Shown: positions 56,405-63,186 of the stretch, in pieces
Numbering within the stretch: the stretch's first letter is position 1
How the letters are laid out: each line of letters opens with the position of its first letter
IMG/VR virus record: IMGVR_UViG_3300032157_000008
Location: 1 to 63,186 of that record
From: a virus
Length of the DNA stretch: 63,186 nt
Strand: one strand, 5' to 3'
The notes under the pieces: generated by a model
The model's database searches: none
Seen by the model: only the letters and a program-made list of their open reading frames with translations
What the model was told of the DNA's origin: nothing
Translations under genes and position numbers: made by a program

Positions 56405-56593
56405 ATGAACAGCTTCTTCCCGTGTGGACGACGCCAGCGCGTGCGCTATCCAGACGCGAACTGGCGCTTTCCCACAGGACAGTGGCAGCAACGCTGGCCC
56501 GCCACGCGGTTCCGCACGCGCGGGCTGCATGCCGACACGCCCCGGCGAGCAAACCGCTTCGCCATCGCCTCTTACAACCAATCGAGGTACTGA
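56405..56593 (+). CDS. Small Arg-rich protein, 62 aa
   Basis: ATG 56405 after GGGAG. Arg/Trp-rich sequence (RRQRVRYPDANWRFPTGQWQQRW) without clear secondary structure. The stop is directly followed by the next ATG (56594). Function unknown; it may be a small host-interacting peptide. Confidence 0.55.
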   Translation: MNSFFPCGRRQRVRYPDANWRFPTGQWQQRWPATRFRTRGLHADTPRRANRFAIASYNQSRY

Positions 56594-58021
56594 ATGAACA
56601 CGAACCAGACCATCGCCGACATCATCTCTGGCAACTACATCCTCGTTGACCTGCGCATCTCGGCATGGGACGCAGCGCGCACGGACAAGGACGCGTCCGA
56701 CGAGATCACGGCAACCAAGAGCGCGAAGAAAGGCAGCGCACGCGTCATCAAGAACCTTATGGCTGGCGCGGACGACCGCTTGCGCGCTGTGCGCATGCAG
56801 GGCCGCGCGCTGCGCTCTCTGGTAGACGCCACCACGGCGACGTGGGCCGACGCGCAGCGCATCTTCCCCGCGAACAAGTACATGACGCTGGTGCCGCAGT
56901 ACGAGCAGATGGTCCAGACCTTCGACAACCTCAAGGCCGAATTCTTCGCGCACTACCAGTCGGACATGCAGTTGGCGATGATGAACCTCGGCGGGCTGGC
57001 AACGCAGGACGACTACCCGGACATCAATGACCTGTGGAACAAGTTCGGCATCCAGCTGCGCTATCTCCCGGTGCCGTCTCTCGATGACTACTCGCGTATC
57101 GCTCTCCCCCCTGCCATCGCCCAAGAACTCGCAAACAGGATGGCCGACGACCTGCAACAGAAAGCCGACGCGGCCAGTGCGCAAGCCAAGGAGACGCTCA
57201 TCAAAGAGCTTGACCGCATGGCAACGCAACTCGGCAAGCTGGTAGCAGGAGAGCCGACGCGGCTCTACGACACGCTGGTGACGAACATGCGCGCTGCCGC
57301 GAGCGCCATCGAGGATACGAACTTCGCATCGGACCCGCATCTCGCGCAGCTGGCTGCGCAGATCAAGACGTCGTTGGTGCCGGACTACCGTACCAAGGAC
57401 GACTTTCGCGACAGCGTACCGCTGGCCCGAGCAGCGCTCACCGAACTGGGAGCGATCAAGCAACAGCTGGTGCCGCCGCCCATCATCGCCACGGTGCCCG
57501 TTGCGGTGTCATCGCTGCCGCCTGCGGACGTGCAGGGCATAGCCATCCCGAGCGGGCAGGACCTCCGTGAGCAGATCGCGGGCACCTTTGGCGTCACGCC
57601 GGAGATTGTGCAGGAAGTGTTCGACAACACGGCGCAAGAAGAACTTGTCGTCCCTGTTCTCGACTCGCGTGGACGCACGCCCGAGCAGCGCCAAGAGGAA
57701 GCGAACTGGGCCGCCGAGCAGTCCGAGCAGGAAGCCATGGACGCCAAGGCTGCGCGCGAGGCTGCGGCTGCACTCGACGACGACTTCCTCGACGAGATCG
57801 ACAAGTGGCTGGGAACGTCTCCCAGCGCGCCACCCGAGCCGCTGGTGACTGCACAAGTCGCGGCTCCCGTACCGGTAGCCCCGGTGAAGGCCACCCCGCC
57901 GCCGGTCCCGCGCCCGGAGCCTGTGCCGGTCCAGAAAAGCGACCTGCTGGCTCAACTGGCAGCGATGGCGGACACGGATGCCCTCTCCGAGGGAACCGAC
58001 CTGCTCGACGACAGCTGGTGA
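56594..58021 (+). CDS. DUF3150-like helical protein of the MoxR/VWA module, 475 aa
   Basis: ATG 56594. Helical body with many conserved-looking charged stretches; residues about 45-150 and 155-240 resemble the DUF3150 proteins that sit beside MoxR-type ATPases and VWA proteins in phages and related elements. The C-terminal third is linker (PPPVPRPEPVPVQ) with an acidic tip, LSEGTDLLDDSW. One GCGGTGTCAT copy lies at 57503. Call rests mainly on gene order. Confidence 0.6.
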   Translation: MNTNQTIADIISGNYILVDLRISAWDAARTDKDASDEITATKSAKKGSARVIKNLMAGADDRLRAVRMQGRALRSLVDATTATWADAQRIFPANKYMTLVPQYEQMVQTFDNLKAEFFAHYQSDMQLAMMNLGGLATQDDYPDINDLWNKFGIQLRYLPVPSLDDYSRIALPPAIAQELANRMADDLQQKADAASAQAKETLIKELDRMATQLGKLVAGEPTRLYDTLVTNMRAAASAIEDTNFASDPHLAQLAAQIKTSLVPDYRTKDDFRDSVPLARAALTELGAIKQQLVPPPIIATVPVAVSSLPPADVQGIAIPSGQDLREQIAGTFGVTPEIVQEVFDNTAQEELVVPVLDSRGRTPEQRQEEANWAAEQSEQEAMDAKAAREAAAALDDDFLDEIDKWLGTSPSAPPEPLVTAQVAAPVPVAPVKATPPPVPRPEPVPVQKSDLLAQLAAMADTDALSEGTDLLDDSW

Positions 58022-58653
58022 TGAAAGCCTGCCGCTTGTGCCTGCGCCTGTTGCCAATCAGCGAATACTACGCTGATTACCACAGGCACGATGGGCGCAT
58101 GACCGCGTGCAAGCTATGCACCAAGCTGGCGCGGCGTGAGTATGCCGCCCGTAACAAGGCGGTAATCCAGCGGCGAAACAAGCGTTACTACGAGCGCAAC
58201 AAGGACAAGCTGGCCGTGTACCAGCACACTTGGCGAACACGCAACGCCGACAAGCTGAAAAAGCAACGCGAAGCCAAGCGCGCAACAGCCGAGTACAAGG
58301 CCCGGTTCAGCAGCTACGTCGCTGCGAGAAAAGCAAAACAGAAAACAGAGTGTACGCCGGAAGAGCGTGCCGCCATGCTTCGTTTGTACCGATACGCCCG
58401 CGCATTGAGTCGCGTAACAGGAACGCGCTATGTGGTAGATCACATAGTGCCTATTGCCAAGGGAGGAGTACATCACCCAAGCAACTTGAGAGTGTGCACA
58501 GCGGAAGAAAACTCAGCCAAGTACGCATCGACTGTGTGGAACGTGCGCCCATGGCTGCAACGCGAACTACGCTTGGTGTTGTCGAACACGGACCACAAGC
58601 TGGTAGCTTTCCGCGTCGAAGAAATACATCGCCTTCTATCAACCTGCATTTGA
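58021..58653 (+). CDS. HNH endonuclease with N-terminal zinc finger, 210 aa
   Basis: ATG 58021 shares one base with the previous stop. N-terminal CxxC pairs (CRLC, CKLC) suit a zinc-binding fold; a long basic helix follows (about residues 45-105); the HNH core is VVDHIVPIAKGGVHHPSNLRVCTAEENSAK (about 139-168), with the Asp-His metal residues and closing Asn present. It interrupts the MoxR/VWA module and its base use is more AT-rich than its neighbours (58251-58500), suggesting insertion as a homing endonuclease-like element. Confidence 0.88.
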   Translation: MKACRLCLRLLPISEYYADYHRHDGRMTACKLCTKLARREYAARNKAVIQRRNKRYYERNKDKLAVYQHTWRTRNADKLKKQREAKRATAEYKARFSSYVAARKAKQKTECTPEERAAMLRLYRYARALSRVTGTRYVVDHIVPIAKGGVHHPSNLRVCTAEENSAKYASTVWNVRPWLQRELRLVLSNTDHKLVAFRVEEIHRLLSTCI

Positions 58654-58663
58654 GGAACCCAAA

Positions 58664-59770
58664 ATGAAGCTCTCGGATTTTCTTGTTTCCTCCAACGTGC
58701 GCCGCATGTACGAGTCCAAGATGGCGGTGCACATCGAAAGCGTGCCCGGCAGCGGCAAGACGAGCGTCATGCGAAAGCTGCCGGAAGTGCTGTCCAACAT
58801 CTACGGCGAGCAGTTCGGCTACGTCGAAGTGTGCCTGAGCCACATGGACACGCCCGACGTGCACGGTATCCCCATCCCGGCCAAGGACACGGACGGCGTG
58901 GTGCGCGTGAAGCTGGCGCGTGCGTACATCGCCAACCTCATCGAAGCCACCGGCTGCAAGTTCGGCGTGCTGAACCTCGACGAGTTCGCGCAGTGCGACC
59001 CGGCGATGCAGAAGGTCAGCACCAAGATCACGCTCGACCGCATGATCGGCGACTACGCGATCCCCGAGGGCTGGATGGTGGTGATGACCAGCAACTCTAC
59101 CAAGCACAGGTCCGGGGCAAACGCGTTGCTGGCGCATGCTAGAAACAGGATCATGATGTTCTCGTTCCCCGTTGACCTCGACGGGTGGCGTACCAACTTC
59201 GCGGAGCCGCGTGGCCTGCACTTCCTCTGGCCCGCGTTCACGGAGTTCTCCGCGTCCAGCTTCGCGCACGAAGTGCCGCCCCCGGACGGCGCGTTCTGCA
59301 CGCTGCGCTCCTTCACGGGCCTGCACGACATCATCGTGGGGCCGGGCCAGCTGGCGGACCGCACCTGCGCGCTGAACCTCGACGACTTCGCGCTGGATGC
59401 CAGCATCGCCACCATCGGCGAGGCCGAGGCCACGAAGGCGTTCGCGTTCTTCAAGACGCACTCGGAATTGCCGAGCTTCGCCGAGATCGAAGCGAACCCG
59501 GCTGGCGCGAAGTGCCCCGGACCTGACCGTATGGACGTGGTGTATCAGGTCATGGGCCTGCTCGACCAGAAGGTCAACGGACGCAACGTGGACAAGGTGT
59601 TCCCCTACGTGCAGCGCATGCCGCGCGAGTTCCACGTCGCCATGGTGCGCAAGTTCCTGAACCGCAGCGGCGGTGGCGTCATGCTGAACGCCCCGTCGAT
59701 CCGCGCCTTCCTGACCGACCCGAAGAACAAGGCGCTGGTCATGTCCGGCGTTGCAGGAGACCAGCGCTGA
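58664..59770 (+). CDS. MoxR-type AAA+ ATPase, 368 aa
   Basis: ATG 58664. Walker A SVPGSGKTS (about residues 26-34), Walker B LNLDEFAQC (about 103-111), sensor 1 in MVVMTSNST (about 139-147) and a downstream Arg-containing segment (LAHARNRIMMF). MoxR ATPases remodel partner proteins together with VWA-domain proteins, here encoded at 60033. In phages this pair is found beside DUF3150 proteins; the substrate is not known. Confidence 0.85.
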   Translation: MKLSDFLVSSNVRRMYESKMAVHIESVPGSGKTSVMRKLPEVLSNIYGEQFGYVEVCLSHMDTPDVHGIPIPAKDTDGVVRVKLARAYIANLIEATGCKFGVLNLDEFAQCDPAMQKVSTKITLDRMIGDYAIPEGWMVVMTSNSTKHRSGANALLAHARNRIMMFSFPVDLDGWRTNFAEPRGLHFLWPAFTEFSASSFAHEVPPPDGAFCTLRSFTGLHDIIVGPGQLADRTCALNLDDFALDASIATIGEAEATKAFAFFKTHSELPSFAEIEANPAGAKCPGPDRMDVVYQVMGLLDQKVNGRNVDKVFPYVQRMPREFHVAMVRKFLNRSGGGVMLNAPSIRAFLTDPKNKALVMSGVAGDQR

Positions 59771-60036
59771 TGGACGCGGGGAGTAAGGCCGCTGCGGTGT
59801 CATCGCCGCCCGTGGAGGCGTACAAGAGCGTGGAGCGCATGGTGAAGACCGTGCGCATCGTGGTGCGCAACGTCTACGGCCAGCTGGTGTGCTACCCGGC
59901 CTGCGAGCGCGCGGACCTGTTCGCCGAGATCGCAGGCACGCGCACGCTCTCGCACCGTACCCTCGCTCTGGCCGAGCGGCTGGGCTACACGATCCACAAC
60001 GACACACCTGTCATCGACTGGAGAAAAGCACGATGA
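59770..60036 (+). CDS. Hypothetical protein, 88 aa
   Basis: ATG 59770 shares one base with the MoxR stop. Strand-rich start (MVKTVRIVVRNVYGQLVCYPAC) and a helix (SHRTLALAERLG). The same pattern, NVYGxxxxYP, is frequent in small phage proteins of unknown function. It holds a GCGGTGTCAT motif at 59794. Translationally coupled to the VWA gene (ATGA). Confidence 0.65.
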   Translation: MDAGSKAAAVSSPPVEAYKSVERMVKTVRIVVRNVYGQLVCYPACERADLFAEIAGTRTLSHRTLALAERLGYTIHNDTPVIDWRKAR

Positions 60037-61280
60037 ACAAGACCCTGATGGCAATGAGCGTTGCCGGTTCCACCGTGGACCCCAACGCTCCCCCGGACAG
60101 TTACAGCCTGACGCGCAGCCCCGGCATGGTGGAGGCCCTGAGCCGCCTCATGCTCACGCAGCCGTTCTTCGCGAGCCTGCTGCACTGGCTGAAGCTGTAC
60201 CAGACCGACAGCCCGGCGATCCCGACGGCGGCCACCGACGGCTACAGCATGTGGTACAACGCGCCGTGGTACGACGCGCTCCCGCTCGACGAACGTGTTG
60301 GCGTGCTGGCGCACGAACTGCTCCACGTCATGTTCGACCACATGGGACGCAGCGCTGCCTATCAGGATCAGGGCATCGGCCCCGACTTCAAGCCGTGGGA
60401 ACACGACCGCTACAACGTGGCGGCGGACTACGTCATCAACTCCATTTTGCAGGCCGGAAGTATCCGGCTCCCGAAGTCAGCGTTGCTGGACCCGAAAATA
60501 GCAACGCCCGACGATCAGGCGGACGACGTGTACTGCAAGGTCCCCAGCCCGCCCAAGCGCGGCGGAGGCGGTCACGGTGGCTTCGACAGGCACCTGCGCC
60601 CGCCGCCGACCCAGCGCCCGCGCAACCCGGCTGCCGTGAAGGCAGACGTGGCTGGCGCACGGCAAGCTGCGAGAGAAGCTGGCAACATGCCCGCCGCACT
60701 CGACCGTATCATCGGCGACCTGCTCGAACCGGTGATCCCGTGGCCCGAGAAGCTGCGCGAGTTTTGGGTGCGGGAGACCATCGGCAGGGACACGCAGACC
60801 TACAAGCGGCTGAACCGCCGCTGGCTCACGCGGTTCCCGTCGCTGCCGCTCATCTACCCCGGTCGCATGGGCTTCGCTCCTGTGGACGTGGTCGTGCAGA
60901 TCGACACCAGCGGCTCCATCGGCGAGAAAGAAGTCACGAACTTCCTGACCGAAGTGGCTGGCATCATGCGCGATGCGATGCCCGAGAACCTGCACATCCT
61001 GTGGGTGGACGCTGAAGTCGCAGGGACCGACCATCTCACGCACAACGACAGCCCGGAGATTCTCCGCACGCTGAAGGCGAAGGGCGGCGGTGGCACGGAC
61101 ATGCGCGAGGGGTTCCTGTGGATCGACGAGAACCTCCAGCAGCGCGACATCGTGCACATCATCATGACCGACTGCTACACGCCATGGCCTGACGAAGCGC
61201 CCGAGTGGCCGGTATTCGTGCTGTCCACGACCGACGCCGAGTCGCCCGAGTGGGCACGCAGGGAGAACTACAACCAGTGA
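60033..61280 (+). CDS. VWA-domain metallopeptidase-like protein (DUF2201 type), 415 aa
   Basis: ATG 60033, ATGA overlap. N-terminal putative metallopeptidase-like domain with HELLHVMFDH (about residues 93-102) and a second conserved region (AADYVINSILQ). The C-terminal von Willebrand A domain has the MIDAS residues DTSGSIG (about 290-296), the threonine loop GGGGTDM (about 350-356) and MTDC (near 378). Pairs with the MoxR ATPase. Gly/Pro-rich linker at about 168-195. Expected to act as a substrate adaptor or protease in a host-directed protein-remodelling step. Confidence 0.85.
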   Translation: MNKTLMAMSVAGSTVDPNAPPDSYSLTRSPGMVEALSRLMLTQPFFASLLHWLKLYQTDSPAIPTAATDGYSMWYNAPWYDALPLDERVGVLAHELLHVMFDHMGRSAAYQDQGIGPDFKPWEHDRYNVAADYVINSILQAGSIRLPKSALLDPKIATPDDQADDVYCKVPSPPKRGGGGHGGFDRHLRPPPTQRPRNPAAVKADVAGARQAAREAGNMPAALDRIIGDLLEPVIPWPEKLREFWVRETIGRDTQTYKRLNRRWLTRFPSLPLIYPGRMGFAPVDVVVQIDTSGSIGEKEVTNFLTEVAGIMRDAMPENLHILWVDAEVAGTDHLTHNDSPEILRTLKAKGGGGTDMREGFLWIDENLQQRDIVHIIMTDCYTPWPDEAPEWPVFVLSTTDAESPEWARRENYNQ

Positions 61281-61618
61281 ACAGGGGCAACGTGACCGGA
61301 CTGTACGTCCCCACGCCGGAGGAACTCCGTGCGTGGGCCGACAACCCTGCGGCCAACGGCATCGTGCCTGTCTTCCCGGCGACGTTGCGAAACCTAGCCG
61401 AGGAGATCGAGCGGCTTCGCGCTATCTGTATGCGCGACGAACCCGCCATGTTCAAGGCGGCACAGGAAGACGACGAGCGCATGGCTCAGCTGGAAACCGA
61501 CGCGCGCGAACTCTACGAGTATGCGGAAGACGCGCTCGCCGAGGAAACCAACAACCCGCGCGCGGACGAACTGCGCGAGCGGTACGCCACGCGCGCCGTC
61601 ACGAGGAAGAAGCCATGA
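61277..61618 (+). CDS. Hypothetical protein, 113 aa
   Basis: GTG 61277 in a GTGA overlap. Start VNRGNVTGLYVPTPEELRAWAD, a helix NLAEEIERLRAICM and an acidic helical C-terminal half. Not recognised. Begins the run of small genes leading through the join. Confidence 0.65.
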   Translation: MNRGNVTGLYVPTPEELRAWADNPAANGIVPVFPATLRNLAEEIERLRAICMRDEPAMFKAAQEDDERMAQLETDARELYEYAEDALAEETNNPRADELRERYATRAVTRKKP

Positions 61619-61845
61619 GCCACCCCGACGCACTGACCAAGAGCGAGCAGGCGAACTACAACACGTTCCTGCGCGCAGCCGGCAACGGCGACCTCGCGCT
61701 CATGTCATGCCACGACAAACGCAGCGGGCTGCGCGTGCCGATCATCTGTGCGGTGTCACAGGACGCGGACGGCACCGTGACCTTCACGCCCTTGGCGCAG
61801 CTACTGGATGGCACGCAGTACGAGTGGCTGGACCCGCCGACATGA
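61615..61845 (+). CDS. Hypothetical protein, 76 aa
   Basis: ATG 61615, ATGA overlap. N-terminal helix (KSEQANYNTFLRAAGNG), followed by a beta hairpin GDLALMSCHDKRSGLRVPIIC, a pattern seen in several small phage proteins. Function unknown. Confidence 0.65.
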   Translation: MSHPDALTKSEQANYNTFLRAAGNGDLALMSCHDKRSGLRVPIICAVSQDADGTVTFTPLAQLLDGTQYEWLDPPT

Positions 61846-62150
61846 ACGCCAACAAGCACCAGCGCCTGTACGTCACGCAGCTGGTTAAACGAGATCGCAC
61901 GGGTCACTCTGGTGGGAACGTAGTCACCAAGCTGGTGCGCGATCACATCGTGGTGCACGGCATGTGGGGCAGGTCACCGTGGAAACAGGAGAACTACCGG
62001 GAACACCACCGGGAGTTCACCAACTTCGCCGATGCCATCCACTACCACGATGAGCTTTCGCTGAAGATCGCGCTCATGCTGGGCACCAATCAAATGACAA
62101 CGTGGAGTCACCCGAAATGTCCGCTGCCTTTTCCGTTGGCGACCAAGTGA
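61842..62150 (+). CDS. Hypothetical protein, 102 aa
   Basis: ATG 61842, ATGA overlap. Basic and His-rich (GHSGGNVVTKLVRDHIVVHGMWGRSPWK), several aromatic residues, one helix (DELSLKIALMLG). Not recognised. Overlaps the next gene by 34 bases. Confidence 0.6.
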   Translation: MNANKHQRLYVTQLVKRDRTGHSGGNVVTKLVRDHIVVHGMWGRSPWKQENYREHHREFTNFADAIHYHDELSLKIALMLGTNQMTTWSHPKCPLPFPLATK

Positions 62151-62323
62151 TCGACCGCTGGTGGACCGAGATGGGCGTGGGCACCGTGACCATGGTGACG
62201 CGCGAGTACACCACCGTGCAGTGGAACACGAAGAGCAAGACCAGCAAGTACACACCCGCTGGCCTCAACTGGCTGCAACACGCGCCCGAGGAACAAGCCG
62301 ATGGTAAAGACGAACAACCGTGA
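62117..62323 (+). CDS. Hypothetical small SH3/KOW-like protein, 68 aa
   Basis: ATG 62117 with GGAG nine bases upstream; GTG 62102 is in frame. VGDQVIDRWWTEMGVGTVTMV is the start of a small beta-barrel pattern (a KOW/tudor-like strand with Gly turn), then VTREYTTVQWNTKSKT. Such domains bind nucleic acid or peptides. Weak call. Confidence 0.6.
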   Translation: MSAAFSVGDQVIDRWWTEMGVGTVTMVTREYTTVQWNTKSKTSKYTPAGLNWLQHAPEEQADGKDEQP

Positions 62324-62648
62324 AGCACGCCAGTGCGTGTGCTTCCATCTGGAATTCAAGGCCAACAATATTTTCGGCGAGAACGCCCCGAGCGGCGTCT
62401 ATGTCGTGTACTCGTATGGCAGGCATTGGCCGATGTTCGCGTACATCGGAGATGTCTGGTACGAGAACAGCGACCGCTTCAGCCCGACGACCAGCAAGCA
62501 TCGCAGCCAAGTATGCCCGCCCGTGGACACGGTAAAGCTCCCATGCGTGGAGATGCAGATGCTCATCAAGGAAGGCCGCAACTACAAACCCAGCGCAGCG
62601 GTCATCATTGCCGCTGAATTCAACACGCCAGAAGGTGCAGTGTCATGA
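62301..62648 (+). CDS. Hypothetical protein, 115 aa
   Basis: ATG 62301, overlapping by 23 bases. Beta-rich and aromatic (GVYVVYSYGRHWPMFAYIGDVWYENSDRF), with a Cys-poor body. Function unknown; ends in an ATGA overlap with the next gene. Confidence 0.65.
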   Translation: MVKTNNREARQCVCFHLEFKANNIFGENAPSGVYVVYSYGRHWPMFAYIGDVWYENSDRFSPTTSKHRSQVCPPVDTVKLPCVEMQMLIKEGRNYKPSAAVIIAAEFNTPEGAVS

Positions 62649-63046
62649 GCGACAAGTCCCATGTGACCATGGAGCAGCAAGTGTGCGCCGTGTGCGGCAA
62701 GAAATTCTCGACCGGGAACATACTGCTGGACAGGAAGCTGCGCAATGCCTTCGATCAGTACACCGTCACCGGCTACGGCATGTGCGACGAACATGCGAAG
62801 CTGCGCGACGACGGCTACGTGGCGCTGATCGCCATGGACCCGGAGAAGTCCAGCACGCAGGGCGACAGTGTTCGCCTCGACGACGTGTTCCGCACGGGCA
62901 CCGTCGCGCATGTGCGCAAGTCCCTGTGGGCGAAGATCATTCGTCAGCCCGAAATGACGCAGGAACAGCTGCTGGAGAAACCGTTCGTGTTCGTCACTGA
63001 CGACTTCATCACGGCGCTTGCCAAGATCACCAACAGCGCCAACTAG
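62645..63046 (+). CDS. Small zinc-knuckle protein, 133 aa
   Basis: ATG 62645, preceded by a GCAGTGTCAT variant of the repeated motif. CAVCGKKF (residues 14-21) and the later CDEH (about 47-50) could form a treble-clef zinc site (CxxC...CxxH). The rest is helical, with EKPFVFVTDDFITALAKI at the end. Followed by the join-spanning gene after 9 bases. Function unknown. Confidence 0.65.
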   Translation: MSDKSHVTMEQQVCAVCGKKFSTGNILLDRKLRNAFDQYTVTGYGMCDEHAKLRDDGYVALIAMDPEKSSTQGDSVRLDDVFRTGTVAHVRKSLWAKIIRQPEMTQEQLLEKPFVFVTDDFITALAKITNSAN

Positions 63047-63055
63047 GAGACCGCC

Positions 63056-63186
63056 GTGCTTCGCGTGCTGATTTACTTCGCTCGCCTGTTCATCATGTGG
63101 GTGGGCGTCAAGCTGATGGGACTCGACAGCCTGACGTGGTGGCAAGCCACTGGCTGCATGCTGATGTTCATCGCCGGTACGTTCGA
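63056..63186 (+). CDS. Small two-helix membrane protein, 5' part (continues at 1-182)
   Basis: This gene is cut by the linear ends; joined through the 127-bp terminal repeat it reads GTG at 63056 to TGA at 180-182 of the window start, 61 residues. An AGGAG at 63045-63049 sits 6 bases before the GTG. The product has two hydrophobic stretches (about residues 4-23 and 29-44) and a charged C-terminal tail, so it is probably an inner-membrane protein. Size and topology would suit a holin, but nothing beyond hydrophobicity supports that, and no lysis gene lies next to it. The reading frame is continuous across the join, which supports circularity. Confidence 0.7.
   Translation, partial: MLRVLIYFARLFIMWVGVKLMGLDSLTWWQATGCMLMFIAGTF
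63060..63186. repeat. 127-bp exact copy of the window start
   Basis: Bases 63060-63186 are identical to 1-127. The length equals a common assembler k-mer overlap, so it most likely marks a closed circular contig, not a biological terminal repeat. The open frame that crosses it is intact. Confidence 0.9.

Noticed and set aside
63060-63186. Biological direct terminal repeat
   Set aside because: Exactly 127 bases and interrupting a small gene that is only complete when the ends are joined; assembly overlap is the simpler reading.

Overview
The window is a complete, circularly permuted genome of a GC-rich, tailed, podovirus-like phage. Bases 1-127 are repeated exactly at 63060-63186, so the ends join into one circle of about 63,059 bp and one small gene runs across the join. 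The phage identity rests on a terminase pair, portal, scaffold, coat, tail and fibre genes, large internal virion proteins and a phage replication set. The size, the short-tail gene set and the giant virion protein recall the Bcep22-like podoviruses of Gram-negative hosts; that comparison is from memory and the host is not determined. I recognised no integrase, no RNA polymerase and no tRNA gene.

Layout. 53409-63186 and 1-18236 (continuous across the join) are transcribed rightward; 18233-53046 are transcribed leftward. The rightward half starts at a divergent control region (53047-53408) and holds small unknown genes, an AT-rich structured non-coding region (54614-55098), a MoxR ATPase/VWA-metallopeptidase module (56594-61280), a long run of tightly overlapping small genes (61277-5678 through the join) with two families of tandem relatives, then replication and recombination: family A DNA polymerase, ParB-like protein, zinc ribbon, VRR-NUC nuclease, Cas4-like nuclease, SNF2-type helicase, SSB-like protein and primase-helicase, closed on its own side by a terminator upstream of the primase. 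The leftward half is packaging and virion: RHH protein, TerS, TerL, a Tad2 (DUF2829) anti-Thoeris candidate, portal, small basic proteins, scaffold, coat, head-tail proteins, two very large fibre proteins, a lipoprotein, a GNAT-like protein, two internal virion proteins, a 2,681-residue protein with an HExxH motif, and an HNH protein.

The most interesting part is 7981-9352. A 547-bp array of 31 short degenerate repeats, spaced 17-19 bp (mostly 18) and alternating between two repeat types, gives a 36-bp period with two 9-nt variable segments per period. It lies directly upstream of a 273-residue protein with a helical N-terminal part and an IS110-transposase-C-terminal/Nop-like domain but no RuvC or HNH nuclease. 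This is the architecture of a TIGR-Tas system (tandem interspaced guide RNA array plus Tas protein), here of the nuclease-less type, so probably an RNA-guided DNA-binding device carried by the phage.

Most rightward genes are translationally coupled (ATGA or GTGA overlaps), and the leftward virion genes likewise, so the genome probably uses few promoters and long polycistronic transcripts.
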